This document shows positions 36,487-49,756 of a stretch of 64,000 nucleotides of DNA, piece by piece. A program made the position numbers and the translations under genes. This DNA comes from Inia geoffrensis (lineage: Eukaryota > Chordata > Mammalia > Artiodactyla > Iniidae). Each line of letters opens with the position of its first letter. The first letter of the stretch is position 1. The notes beneath the pieces are model-generated. The model ran no database searches. It was not told where the DNA came from and saw only the letters and a list, made by a program, of their open reading frames with translations. The DNA lies in NCBI GenBank assembly GCA_036417435.1, contig CM070904.1, positions 21,062,835 to 21,126,834 of the forward strand, read 5' to 3'.

Positions 36487-39400
36487 TCTTGGCTGTGGTC
36501 AAGGGTACCACAAGCACTGACTGGGTGCAAGTGCTTCCTTCCAATGATGCTAGTCTCTGGTTATACGACCTGCAGAGGCGTTTCCGAATCTTGTGGTACC
36601 TCCAATGTTTATTTAGGTAAGGAATGTGCCTACTGATCCTCATACCTGCTGTTACCAATTTACAATTCCACCAACAGCAATAGCTGACTTCCCTTTTTGG
36701 CATGCACTCTTGAGCACTTAAAATGTTAGGGTTTGACAGGACTGCAGCCAGGGAACAACTCGGCTAACTTTCTTTTCACTCTCTAATTATGACAGATCCT
36801 GAGCATGTTTTCATTTGAATGTGTTCTTTTCTAAAAGATGGGTGAGTATCACTGAGTTCTTGAATGGTTCGTGCCTCAGTGTTTGGCCTGATTTGACTTA
36901 ATTTCAGAGTACCTAGCCCAGGATATTTCTTGAGGGCAGGGTTGTGTTTGCAAAGCTGCAGGCCATAGACCTTGTGAATGATAGGTGCCTTTCAGCACGG
37001 TTGATAAGGTTCTTACGTTTGGTAAGGTTGTTACGGCAGTGTGCTACAAGGCGGCAGCACTACTCCGTGTGGTCTCTGCTAACTTGAGGAAAGAAAGCCT
37101 TAGCGGTGGTCCCAGTGCTGGATTGGAAATGGGGAGTCGAACATGGCTGAACACACACCCCTGGGCTTGTGTATGCTCACCTCCTGCCCCTTAACCTGCA
37201 CTGCCACACCCCAGGCATATCTCAAGCCTTGCAAAAGGGCTCCTCGGAGGGTGCCGTGGTTCGCACGTGGGGCGACTCTAATGAAGAGGGTTGGAGGTGG
37301 GAACCTGCCTAGCAGGAGCTGTGGAGATCCGGTTTCTTCACCGCTCTTCCCTCTCAGCTGCTCCACACTCATTTGGGAACAGCGGGCTCTGCTTACCTGT
37401 AGGAGGGCCACGTTGGATCGGGAGAATGTGGTACCACGCAGGGGAGAATGGGCAATAGCGGTCCGAGGTGCCGCTGGTCAGGTAGCACGTCCTCCTCCCT
37501 TGCTGCCTCAGCAGCAGCATGCTCCGGCCGTGGGGCCCAGGCCTGCCGAGGCTCCAGGAGCCTTACCGTGGTAAGGACATCACAGAGGCCTGGGGTAACA
37601 GAGTAGGCATTTCTTAACCCCTTACTTGCCTTCTCATTGAACAGTGCTTTCCCTTTCAGCCTAGTTCATATAGAATTTTGGGTCCTTTTCAATTCTACAG
37701 CCACCTGATGCAATTATACACGTAGGTGTACCCGTAGGGTTTCGGATTCTTTGCACTCTTCGTTTATTGAGGAATGTTTTGTAGCGTTCCCTGTGCTTTC
37801 CGGTGGGTCGCCCTTGATGAGCACTTTTTGATACGTTAAGCGTGTTTCTGTGAAACCCGACCTCCTACATCACCCTTCCCCGGTCTCCAATTTCCCCCTC
37901 AGGCAACTCCAGGCTTCTTTCTTTCCTTTGTAAACCTGTGTTACCTTTGTGTACTAGCTCCCTTAGTATCCGTATTGAGATGGCAGACGTAAGTGTGATA
38001 TCCTGGGATATGTGTCTTGCTGCCTCTAGTTGACCAGAATTAGTGAGGTCATCTACTGCTCTATGCATGCTGCTGCAAAGAGTTTGAGTTCGTTTTGTTC
38101 TGTGGCTGAGTGGTAGTCGACTGTGTGTAGGTAGCTGCACATCTTTCTGCATTCACCCCTCGCGGCACATTTCGTTCTTTGGATGTCTTGGCTGCGGTCA
38201 TGGGTACCACAAGGACCGCTGGGGTGCAAGTGCTTCCTTCCAATGATGCTAGTCTCTGGTTATGCGACCTGCAGCGGGGTTTCCGAATCTCGTGGTACCT
38301 CCAGTGTTTACTTTGGTAAGGAATGTGCCTACTGATCCTCATACCGGCTGTTAGCAATTTACAATCCCACCAACAGCAATAGCTGGCTTCTCTTTTTGGC
38401 ATGCCCTCTTGATCACTTATGATTTTAGGGTTTGAGAGGACTGCAGCCAGGGACCACCTCGTGTAGCTTTCTTTGCACTCTCTAATCATGACAGATCCTG
38501 GGCATCTTTTCTTTTGAGTGTGCTGTTTTCTAAAACGCGAGTGAGTACCACTGAGTTCTTGAAAGGTTCCTGCCTCAGAGTCGGGCCTGAGTTGAATTCG
38601 TTCCCGATTCCCAGCCCGGGATAATTCTTGAGGGCAGGGTTGTGTCTGCAAAGCCGCAGGCCATAGGCCTTGTTGTTGATAGGTGCCCTTCAGCACTGTT
38701 GTTAAGGTTGTTACGGCAGTGGGCCACAAGGCGGCAGCACTACTCCGTGTCGTCTCTGGTAACATGGGGAAAGAAAGTCTTAGCGGGGGTCCCGGTGTTG
38801 GATTGGAAATGGGGAGTCGAAGGTGGCTGAACACACACCCCGGGGCTTTTGTAGGCTCACCCCCTGCCCCGTAACCTGCACTGCCCCGCCCCAGGCATAT
38901 GGCAAGCCTTGCAAGTGGGCTACTCGGAGGGTGTCGTGGCTCGCAGGTGGGGCGACTCTAATGAAGTGGGCTGGAGGTGGGAACTTGCCTAGGAGGAGCT
39001 GTGGAGATCCGGGTTCTTCACAGCCCTTCCCTCTCAGCTGTTCCACCATCACATGGATACACCCGGCTGTGCTTACCTGTAGGAGGGCCATGTTACATCG
39101 GCAGATTGCGGAACCACGCAGGGGAGAACAGCAGCAGCATCCTCCAGCCGCGGGACACAGGCCTGCTGAGGCTCCAGGTGTCTGACACAAGCCGAAGTCA
39201 CAGAGGCCTGAGGTAAGAAAATGGGCATTTCTTAACCCCTTGCTTGCCTTGTCATTGAACGGTCCTTTTGCCTTTCAGCATAGTTTATATACAATGTTGC
39301 GTCTCTTTGACTTCTATAGCCACTTGATGCAATTATAACGGTAGCTGCACCTGTAGGGTTTCGGATTTTTTGCCCCGTTAGTTTATCGAGGAATATTTTG

Positions 39401-39803
39401 TAGCGTTCCCTGTGCTTTCGGGTGGGTCGCCCTTGATGAGCACTTTTTGATACGTTAAGTGTGTTTCTGTTTATCCCAATCTCCTAATTCACCCTTCCCC
39501 GGTCTCCAGTTTCCCCATGTGGGAACTCCTCGCTTCTTTCTTCCCTTTGTGAACCTGTGTTTCCTTTCTTTACTACCTTCCTTTGTATCCCTAATTAGAC
39601 TGCACACATAAGTGTTATCCTGGGATATGTGCCTTGCTGCCTCTAATTGACCAGAATTAGGGAGATCATCTTCGGCTCGACCCATGCTGCTGCAAATACT
39701 ATGAGTTCCTTTTGTTCTGTGGCTGAGTGGTAGGCGAGTGTGTGTACGTAGCAGAACATCTTTCTCCCTTCACCCCTCGCTCGACAGTTCGTTCGTTTGT
39801 ATG
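36487..39803 (+). repeat. Unit 12, class A1
   Basis: H2 begins at 38186. It has A1 marks and length 3,317. C at 38408 is shared with unit 1 only. C at 39576 (tactaccttcc, elsewhere tactagcttcc) is private to this copy. Confidence 0.94.
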
Positions 39804-42800
39804 TCTTGGCTGTGGTCAAGGGTACCACAACCACTGACTGGGTGCAAGTGCCTCCTTCCAATGATGCTAGTCTCTGGTTATACGACCTGCAGAGTCGTTT
39901 CCGAATCTTGTGGTACCTCCAATGTTTATTTAGGTAAGGAATGTGCCTACTGATCCTCATACCTGGTGTTACCAATTTTCAATTCCACCAACAGCAATAG
40001 CTGACTTCCCTTTTTGGCATGCCCTCTTGAGCACTTAAAAGGTTAGGGTTTGACAGGACTGCAGCCAGGGAACAACTCGGCTAACTTTCTTTTCACTCTC
40101 TAATTATGACAGATCCTGATCATCTTTTCATTTGAATGTGTTCTTTTCTAAAAGATGGGTGAGTATCACTGAGTTCTTGAATGGTTCGTGCCTCAGTGTT
40201 TGGCCTGATTTGACTTAATTTCAGAGTACCTAGCCCAGGATATTTCTTGAGCGCAGGGTTGTGTTTGCAAAGCTGCAGGCCATAGACCTTGTGAATGATA
40301 GGTGCCTTTCCGCACGGTTGGTAAGGTTCTTACGTTTTGTAAGGTTGTTACGGCAGTGTGCTACAAGGCGGCAGCACTACTCCGTGTGGTCTCTGCTAAC
40401 TTGAGGAAACAAAGCCTTAGCGGTGGTCCCAGTGCTGGATTGGAAATGGGGAGTCGAACATGGCTGAACACACACCCCTGGGCTTGTGTATGCTCACCTC
40501 CTGCCCCTTAACCTGCACTGCCACACCGCAGGCATTTTGCAAGCCTTGCAAGTGGGCTCTTCGGAGGGTGCCGTGGTTCGCAGGTGGGGCGACTCTAATG
40601 AAGAGGGCTGGAGGTGGGAACCTGCCTAGCAGGAGCTGTGGAGATCCGGTTTCTTCACCGCTCTTCCCTCTCAGCTGCTCCACACTCATTTGGGAACAGC
40701 GGGCTCTGCTTACCTGTAGGAGGGCCACGTTGGATCGGGAGAATGTGGTACCACGCAGGGGAGAATGGGCAATAGCGGTCCGAGGTGCCGCTGGTCAGGT
40801 AGCACGTCGTCCTCCCTTGCTGCCTCAGCAGCAGCATGCTCCGGCCGTGGGACCCAGGCCTGCCGAGGCTCCAGGGGCCTTACCGTGGTAAGGACATCAC
40901 AGAGGCCTGGGGTAACAGAGTAGGCATTTCTTAACCCCTTACTTGCCTTCTCATTGAACAGTGCTTTACCCTTTCAGCCTAGTTCATATAGAATTTTGGG
41001 TCCTTTTCAATTCTACAGCCACCTGATGCAATTATACACATAGGTGTACCCGTAGGGTTTCGGATTCTTTGCACTCTTCGTTTATTGAGGAATGTTTTGT
41101 AGCGTTCCTTGTGCTTTCCGGTGGGTCGCCCTTGATGAGCACTTTTTGATACGTTAAGCGTGTTTCTGTGAAACCCGACCTCCTACATCACCCTTCCCCG
41201 GTCTCCAATTTCCCCCTCAGGCAACTCCAGGCTTCTTTCTTTCCTTTGTAAACCTGTGTTACCTTTGTGTACTAGCTCCCTTAGTATCCGTATTGAGATG
41301 GCAGACGTAAGTGTGATATCCTGGGATATGTGTCTTGCTGCCTCTAGTTGACCAGAATTAGTGAGGTCATCTACTGCTCTATGCATGCTGCTGCAAAGAG
41401 TTTGAGTTCGTTTTGTTCTGTGGCTGAGTGGTAGTCGACTGTGTGTAGGTAGCAGAACATCTTTCTCCATTCACCCCTCGCTGCACATTTCGTTCTTTGG
41501 ATGTCTTGGCTGCGGTCATGGGTACCACAAGGACCGCTGGGGTGCAAGTGCTTCCTTCCAATGATGCTAGTCTCTGGTTATGCGACCTGCAGCGGGGTTT
41601 CCGAATCTCGTGGTACCTCCAGTGTTTACTTTGGTAAGGAATGTGCCTACTGATCCTCATACCGGCTGTTAGCAATTTACAATCCCACCAACAGCAATAG
41701 CTGGCTTCTCTTTTTGGCATGCCCTGTTGATCACTTATGATTTTAGGGTTTGAGAGGACTGCAGCCAGGGACCACCTCGTGTAGCTTTCTTTGCAGTCTC
41801 TAATCATGACAGATCCTGGGCATCTTTTCTTTTGAGTGTGCTGTTTTCTAAAACGCGAGTGAGTACCACTGAGTTCTTGAAAGGTTCCTGCCTCAGAGTC
41901 GGGCCTGATTTGAATTCGTTCCCGATTCCCAGCCCGGGATAATTCTTGAGGGCAGGGTTGTGTCTGCAAAGCCGCAGGCCATAGGCCTTGTTGTTGATAG
42001 GTGCCCTTCAGCACTGTTGTTAAGGTTGTTACGGCAGTGGGCCACAAGGCGGCAGCACTACTCCGTGTCGTCTCTGGTAACATGGGGAAAGAAAGTCTTA
42101 GCGGGGGTCCCGGTGTTGGATTGGAAATGGGGAGTCGAAGGTGGCTGAACACACACCCCGGGGCTTTTGTAGGCTCACCCCCTGCCCCTTAACCTGCACT
42201 GCCCCGCCCCAGGCATATGGCAAGCCTTGCAAGTGGGCTACTCGGAGGTTGTCGTGGCTCGCAGGTGGGGCGACTCTAATGAAGTGGGCTGGAGGTGGGA
42301 ACTTGCCTAGGAGGAGCTGTGGAGATCCGGGTTCTTCACAGCCCTTCCCTCTCAGCTCTTCCACCATCACATGGATACACCCGGCTGTGCTTACCTGTAG
42401 GAGAGCCATGTTACATCTGCAGATTGCGGAACCACGCAGGGGAGAACAGCAGCAGCATCCTCCAGCCGCGGGACACAGGCCTGCTGAGGCTCCAGGTGTC
42501 TGACACAAGCCGAAGTCACAGAGGCCTGAGGTAAGAAAATGGGCATTTCTTAACCCCTTGCTTGCCTTGTCATTGAACGGTCCTTTTGCCTTTCAGCATA
42601 GTTTATATACAATGTTGCGTCTCTTTGACTTCTATAGCCACTTGATGCAATTATAACGGTAGCTGCACCTGTAGGGTTTCGGATTTTTTGCCCCGTTAGT
42701 TTATCGAGGAATATTTTGTAGCGTTCCCTGTGCTTTCGGGTGGGTCGCCCTTGATGAGCACTTTTTGATACGTTAAGTGTGTTTCTGTTTATCCCAATCT

Positions 42801-43121
42801 CCTAATTCACCCTTCCCCGGTCTCCAGTTTCCCCATGTGGGAACTCCTCGCTTCTTTCTTCCCTTTGTGAACCTGTGTTTCCTTTCTTTACTAGCTTCCT
42901 TTGTATCCCTAATTAGACTGCACACATAAGTGTTATCCTGGGATATGTGCCTTGCTGCCTCTAATTGACCAGAATTAGGGAGATCATCTTCGGCTCGACC
43001 CATGCTGCTGCAAATACTATGAGTTCCTTTTGTTCTGTGGCTGAGTGGTAGGCGAGTGTGTGTACGTAGCAGAACATCTTTCTCCCTTCACCCCTCGCTC
43101 GACAGTTCGTTCGTTTGTATG
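39804..43121 (+). repeat. Unit 13, class B with A1-like 3' end
   Basis: H2 begins at 41504. It is B-class up to T at 42418 (acatctgcag). From 42507 (A, gacacaagcc) it is A1-like: gcctttcagcat, gccccgttag, tttcgggtggg, gatgagcac and, near 42910-42946, ctaattagac with gttatcctggg. Other B units keep the B marks over this stretch. The exchange lies at 42419-42506. Confidence 0.92.
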
Positions 43122-43205
43122 TCTTGGCTGTGGTCAAGGGTACCACAACCACTGACTGGGTGCAAGTGCCTCCTTCCAATGATGCTAGTCTCTGGTTATA
43201 CGACC
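42419..43205. other. Composite B / A1 / E junction of the three-unit HOR
   Basis: Markers read B up to 42418, A1-tail from 42507 to about 42946, then E-start from 43206 (ccagcagagtcg). In standard HORs an A1 tail is followed by a B start and an E start is preceded by a C tail, so this pairing is new. Two exchanges, at 42419-42506 and 42947-43205, are the simplest reading. The net effect is loss of the A2 and C units. Confidence 0.8.
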
Positions 43206-46200
43206 AGCAGAGTCGTTTCCGAATCTTGTGGTACCTCCAATGTTTATTTAGGTAAGGAATGTGCCTACTGATCCTCATACCTGGTGTTACCAATTTTCAA
43301 TTCCACCAACAGCAATAGCTGACTTCCCTTTTTGGCATGCCCTCTTGAGCACTTAAAAGGTTAGGGTTTGACAGGACTGCAGCCAGGGAACAACTCGGCT
43401 AACTTTCTTTTCACTCTCTAATTATGACAGATCCTGATCATCTTTTCATTTGAATGTGTTCTTTTCTAAAAGATGGGTGAGTATCACTGAGTTCTTGAAT
43501 GGTTCGTGCCTCAGTGTTTGGCCTGATTTGACTTAATTTCAGAGTACCTAGCCCAGGATATTTCTTGAGGGCAGGGTTGTGTTTGCAAAGCTGCAGGCCA
43601 TAGACCTTGTGAATGATAGGTGCCTTTCCGCACGGTTGGTAAGGTTCTTACGTTTTGTAAGGTTGTTACGGCAGTGTGCTACAAGGCGGCAGCACTACTC
43701 CGTGTGGTCTCTGCTAACTTGAGGAAAGAAAGCCTTAGCGGTGGTCCCAGTGCTGGATTGGAAATGGGGAGTCGAACATGGCTGAACACACACCCTTGGG
43801 CTTGTGTATGCTCACCTCCTGCCCCTTAACCTGCACTGCCACACCGCAGGCATTTTGCAAGCCTTGCAAGTGGGCTCTTCGGAGGGTGCCGTGCTTCGCA
43901 GGTGGGGCGACTCTAATGAAGAGGGCTGGAGGTGGGAACCTGCCTAGCAGGAGCTGTGGAGATCCGGTTTCTTCACCGCTCTTCCCTCTCAGCTGCTCCA
44001 CACTCATTTGGGAACAGCGGGCTCTGCTTACCTGTAGGAGGGCCACGTTGGATCGGGAGAATGTGATACCACGCAGGGGAGAATGGGCAATAGCGGTCCG
44101 CGGTGCCGCTGGTCAGGTAGCACGTCCTCCTCCCTTGCTGCCTCAGCAGCAGCATGCTCCGGCCGTGGGACCCAGGCCTGCCGAGGCTCCAGGAGCCTTA
44201 CCGTGGTAACGACATCACAGAGGCCTGGGGTAACAGAGTAGGCATTTCTTAACCCCTTACTTGCCTTCTCATTGAACAGTGCTTTACCCTTTCAGCCTAG
44301 TTCATATAGAATTTTGGGTCCTTTTCAATTCTACAGCCACGTGATGCAATTATACACGTAGGTGTACCCGTAGGGTTTCGGATTCTTTGCACTCTTCGTT
44401 TATTGAGGAATGTTTTGTAGCGTTCCCTGTGCTTTCCGGTGGGTCGCCCTTGATGAGCACTTTTTGATACGTTAAGCGTGTTTCTGTGAAACCCGACCTC
44501 CTACATCACCCTTCCCTGGTCTCCAATTTCCCCCTCAGGCAACTCCAGGCTTCTTTCTTTCCTTTGTAAACCTGTGTTACCTTTGTGTACTAGCTCCCTT
44601 AGTATCCGTATTGAGATGGCAGACGTAAGTGTGATATCCTGGGATATGTGTCTTGCTGCCTCTAGTTGACCAGAATTAGTGAGGTCATCTACTGCTCTAT
44701 GCATGCTGCTGCAAAGAGTTTGAGTTCGTTTTGTTCTGTGGCTGAGTGGTAGTCGACTGTGTGTAGGTAGCAGAACATCTTTCTCCATTCACCCCTCGCT
44801 GCACATTTCGTTCTTTGGATGTCTTGGCTGCGGTCATGGGTACCACAAGGACCGCTGGGGTGCAAGTGCTTCCTTCCAATGATGCTAGTCTCTGGTTATG
44901 CGACCTGCAGCGGGGTTTCCGAATCTCGTGGTACCTCCAGTGTTTACTTTGGTAAGGAATGTGCCTACTGATCCTCATACCGGCTGTTAGCAATTTACAA
45001 TCCCACCAACAGCAATAGCTGGCTTCTCTTTTTGGCATGCCCTGTTGATCACTTATGATTTTAGGGTTTGAGAGGACTGCAGCCAGGGACCACCTCGTGT
45101 AGCTTTCTTTGCAGTCTCTAATCATGACAGATCCTGGGCATCTTTTCTTTTGAGTGTGCTGTTTTCTAAAACGCGAGTGAGTACCACTGAGTTCTTGAAA
45201 GGTTCCTGCCTCAGAGTCGGGCCTGATTTGAATTCGTTCCCGATTCCCAGCCCGGGATAATTCTTGAGGGCAGGGTTGTGTCTGCAAAGCCGCAGGCCAT
45301 AGGCCTTGTTGTTGATAGGTGCCCTTCAGCACTGTTTTTAAGGTTGTTACGGCAGTGGGCCACAAGGCGGCAGCACTACTCCGTGTCGTTTCTGGTAACA
45401 TGGGGAAAGAAAGTCTTAGCGGGGGTCCCGGTGTTGGATTGGAAATGGGGAGTCGAAGGTGGCTGAACACACACCCCGGGGCTTTTGTAGGCTCACCCCC
45501 TGCCCCTTAACCTGCACTGCCCCGCCCCAGGCATATGGCAAGCCTTGCAAGTGGGCTACTCGGAGGTTGTCGTGGCTCGCAGGTGGGGCGATTCTAATGA
45601 AGTGGGCTAGAGGTGGGAACTTGCCTAGGAGGAGCTGTGGAGATCCGGGTTCTTCACAGCCCTTCCCTCTCAGCTGTTCCACCATCACATGGATACACCC
45701 GGCTGTGCTTACCTGTAGGAGAGCAATGTTACATCGGCAGATTCCGGAACCACGCAGGGGAGAACAGCAGCAGCATACTCCAGCCGCGGGACACAGGCCT
45801 GCTGAGGCTCCAGGTGTCTGACACAAGCCGAAGTCACAGAGGCCTGAGGTAAAAAAATGGGCATTTCTTAACCCCTTGCTTGCCTTGTCATTGAACGGTC
45901 CTTTTGCCTTTCAGCATAGTTTATATACAATGTTGCGTCACTTTGACTTCTATAGCCACTTGATGCAATTATAACGGTAGCTGCACCTGTAGGGTTTCGG
46001 ATTTTTTGCCCCGTTAGTTTATCGAGGAATATTTTGTAGCGTTCCCTGTGCTTTCGGGTGGGTCGCCCTTGATGAGCACTTTTTGATACGTTAAGTGTGT
46101 TTCTGTTTATCCCAATCTCCTAATTCACCCTTCCCCGGTCTCCAGGTTCCCCATGTGGGAACTCCTCGCTTCTTTCTTCCCTTTGTGAACCTGTGTTTCC

Positions 46201-46439
46201 TTTCTTTACTAGCTTCCTTTGTATCCCTATTTAGACTGCACACATAAGTGATATCCGGGGATATGTGCCTTGCTGCCTCTAATTGACCAGAGTTAGGGAG
46301 ATCATCTTCGGCTCGACCCATGCTGCTGCAAATACTATGAGTTCCTTTTGTTCTGTGGCTGAGTGGTAGGCGAGTGTGTGTAGGTAGCAGAACATCTTTC
46401 TCCCTTCAGCCCTCGCTCGACAGTTTGTTCGTTTGTATG
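43122..46439 (+). repeat. Unit 14, class E with a patchwork 5' end
   Basis: H2 begins at 44822. E marks are present at 43206 and from 43793 (cccttgggc) on, but T at 43378 (actgcagcc) and A at 43618 (gatagg) are not the E state, while 43570 and 43728 are not the B state. This is either a patchwork of conversion tracts or an older E copy that predates two E-specific changes. The rest matches units 6, 11 and 19. Confidence 0.92.
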
Positions 46440-49400
46440 TCTTGGCTGTGGTCAAGGGTACCACAAGCACTGACTGGGTGCAAGTGCTTCCTTCCAATGA
46501 TGCTAGTCTCTGGTTATACGACCTGCAGAGGCGTTTCCGAATCTTGTGGTACCTCCAATGTTTATTTAGGTAAGGAATGTGCCTACTGATCCTCATACCT
46601 GCTGTTACCAATTTACAATTCCACCAACAGCAATAGCTGACTTCCCTTTTTGGCATGCACTCTTGAGCACTTAAAATGTTAGGGTTTGACAGGACTGCAG
46701 CCAGGGAACAACTCGGCTAACTTTCTTTTCACTCTCTAATTATGACAGATCCTGAGCATGTTTTCATTTGAATGTGTTCTTTTCTAAAAGATGGGTGAGT
46801 ATCACTGAGTTCTTGAATGGTTCGTGCCTCAGTGTTTGGCCTGATTTGACTTAATTTCAGAGTACCTAGCCCAGGATATTTCTTGAGGGCAGGGTTGTGT
46901 TTGCAAAGCTGCAGGCCATAGACCTTGTGAATGATAGGTGCCTTTCAGCACGGTTGATAAGGTTCTTACGTTTGGTAAGGTTGTTACGGCAGTGTGCTAC
47001 AAGGCGGCAGCACTACTCCGTGTGGTCTCTGCTAACTTGAGGAAAGAAAGCCTTAGCGGTGGTCCCAGTGCTGGATTGGAAATGGGGAGTCGAACATGGC
47101 TGAACACACACCCCTGGGCTTGTGTATGCTCACCTCCTGCCCCTTAACCTGCACTGCCACACCCCAGGCATATCTCAAGCCTTGCAAAAGGGCTCCTCGG
47201 AGGGTGCCGTGGTTCGCACGTGGGGCGACTCTAATGAAGAGGGTTGGAGGTGGGAACCTGCCTAGCAGGAGCTGTGGAGATCCGGTTTCTTCACCGCTCT
47301 TCCCTCTCAGCTGCTCCACACTCATTTGGGAACAGCGGGCTCTGCTTACCTGTAGGAGGGCCACGTTGGATCGGGAGAATGTGGTACCACGCAGGGGAGA
47401 ATGGGCAATAGCGGTCCGAGGTGCCGCTGGTCAGGTAGCACGTCCTCCTCCCTTGCTGCCTCAGCAGCAGCATGCTCCGGCCGTGGGGCCCAGGCCTGCC
47501 GAGGCTCCAGGAGCCTTACCGTGGTAAGGACATCACAGAGGCCTGGGGTAACAGAGTAGGCATTTCTTAACCCCTTACTTGCCTTCTCATTGAACAGTGC
47601 TTTCCCTTTCAGCCTAGTTCATATAGAATTTTGGGTCCTTTTCAATTCTACAGCCACCTGATGCAATTATACACGTAGGTGTACCCGTAGGGTTTCGGAT
47701 TCTTTGCACTCTTCGTTTATTGAGGAATGTTTTGTAGCGTTCCCTGTGCTTTCCGGTGGGTCGCCCTTGATGAGCACTTTTTGATACGTTAAGCGTGTTT
47801 CTGTGAAACCCGACCTCCTACATCACCCTTCCCCGGTCTCCAATTTCCCCCTCAGGCAACTCCAGGCTTCTTTCTTTCCTTTGTAAACCTGTGTTACCTT
47901 TGTGTACTAGCTCCCTTAGTATCCGTATTGAGATGGCAGACGTAAGTGTGATATCCTGGGATATGTGTCTTGCTGCCTCTAGTTGACCAGAATTAGTGAG
48001 GTCATCTACTGCTCTATGCATGCTGCTGCAAAGAGTTTGAGTTCGTTTTGTTCTGTGGCTGAGTGGTAGTCGACTGTGTGTAGGTAGCTGCACATCTTTC
48101 TGCATTCACCCCTCGCGGCACATTTCGTTCTTTGGATGTCTTGGCTGCGGTCATGGGTACCACAAGGACCGCTGGGGTGCAAGTGCTTCCTTCCAATGAT
48201 GCTAGTCTCTGGTTATGCGACCTGCAGCGGGGTTTCCGAATCTCGTGGTACCTCCAGTGTTTACTTTGGTAAGGAATGTGCCTACTGATCCTCATACCGG
48301 CTGTTAGCAATTTACAATCCCACCAACAGCAATAGCTGGCTTCTCTTTTTGGCATGCCCTGTTGATCACTTATGATTTTAGGGTTTGAGAGGACTGCAGC
48401 CAGGGACCACCTCGTGTAGCTTTCTTTGCACTCTCTAATCATGACAGATCCTGGGCATCTTTTCTTTTGAGTGTGCTGTTTTCTAAAACGCGAGTGAGTA
48501 CCACTGAGTTCTTGAAAGGTTCCTGCCTCAGAGTCGGGCCTGAGTTGAATTCGTTCCCGATTCCCAGCCCGGGATAATTCTTGAGGGCAGGGTTGTGTCT
48601 GCAAAGCCGCAGGCCATAGGCCTTGTTGTTGATAGGTGCCCTTCAGCACTGTTGTTAAGGTTGTTACGGCAGTGGGCCACAAGGCGGCAGCACTACTCCG
48701 TGTCGTCTCTGGTAACATGGGGAAAGAAAGTCTTAGCGGGGGTCCCGGTGTTGGATTGGAAATGGGGAGTCGAAGGTGGCTGAACACACACCCCGGGGCT
48801 TTTGTAGGCTCACCCCCTGCCCCGTAACCTGCACTGCCCCGCCCCAGGCATATGGCAAGCCTTGCAAGTGGGCTACTCGGAGGGTGTCGTGGCTCGCAGG
48901 TGGGGCGACTCTAATGAAGTGGGCTGGAGGTGGGAACTTGCCTAGGAGGAGCTGTGGAGATCCGGGTTCTTCACAGCCCTTCCCTCTCAGCTGTTCCACC
49001 ATCACATGGATACACCCGGCTGTGCTTACCTGTAGGAGGGCCATGTTACATCGGCAGATTGCGGAACCACGCAGGGGAGAACAGCAGCAGCATCCTCCAG
49101 CCGCGGGACACAGGCCTGCTGAGGCTCCAGGTGTCTGACACAAGCCGAAGTCACAGAGGCCTGAGGTAAGAAAATGGGCATTTCTTAACCCCTTGCTTGC
49201 CTTGTCATTGAACGGTCCTTTTGCCTTTCAGCATAGTTTATATACAATGTTGCGTCTCTTTGACTTCTATAGCCACTTGATGCAATTATAACGGTAGCTG
49301 CACCTGTAGGGTTTCGGATTTTTTGCCCCGTTAGTTTATCGAGGAATATTTTGTAGCGTTCCCTGTGCTTTCGGGTGGGTCGCCCTTGATGAGCACTTTT

Positions 49401-49756
49401 TGATACGTTAAGTGTGTTTCTGTTTATCCCAATCTCCTAATTCACCCTTCCCCGGTCTCCAGGTTCCCCATGTGGGAACTCCTCGCTTCTTTCTTCCCTT
49501 TGTGAACCTGTGTTTCCTTTCTTTACTAGCTTCCTTTGTATCCCTAATTAGACATAACACATAAGTGTTATCCTGGGATATGTGCCTTGCTGCCTCTAAT
49601 TGACCAGAATTAGGGAGATCATCTTCGGCTCGACCCATGCTGCTGCAAATACTATGAGTTCCTTTTGTTCTGTGGCTGAGTGGTAGGCGAGTGTGTGTAC
49701 GTAGCAGAACATCTTTCTCCCTTCACCCCTCGCTCGACAGTTCGTTCGTTTGTATG
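46440..49756 (+). repeat. Unit 15, class A1
   Basis: H2 begins at 48139. It has A1 marks, length 3,317, and G at 48361 as in unit 7. Near its end it has G at 49463 (ccaggttcccc, otherwise an E-class mark) and a three-base change tgc to ata at 49554-49556, seen nowhere else in the window. Confidence 0.93.

Larger units (their letters stand above)
36487..46439 (+). repeat. HOR copy 3, three-unit deletion variant (A1-B-E), 9,953 bases
   Basis: Only three units lie between successive A1 starts. The A2 and C units expected between B and E are missing. The join is not a single clean cut: the B unit changes to A1-like sequence between 42419 and 42506, and E-class markers begin at 43206. See the junction feature at 42419-43205. 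The A1 unit here shares the C variant at 38408 with HOR copy 1 (1922). Confidence 0.93.
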
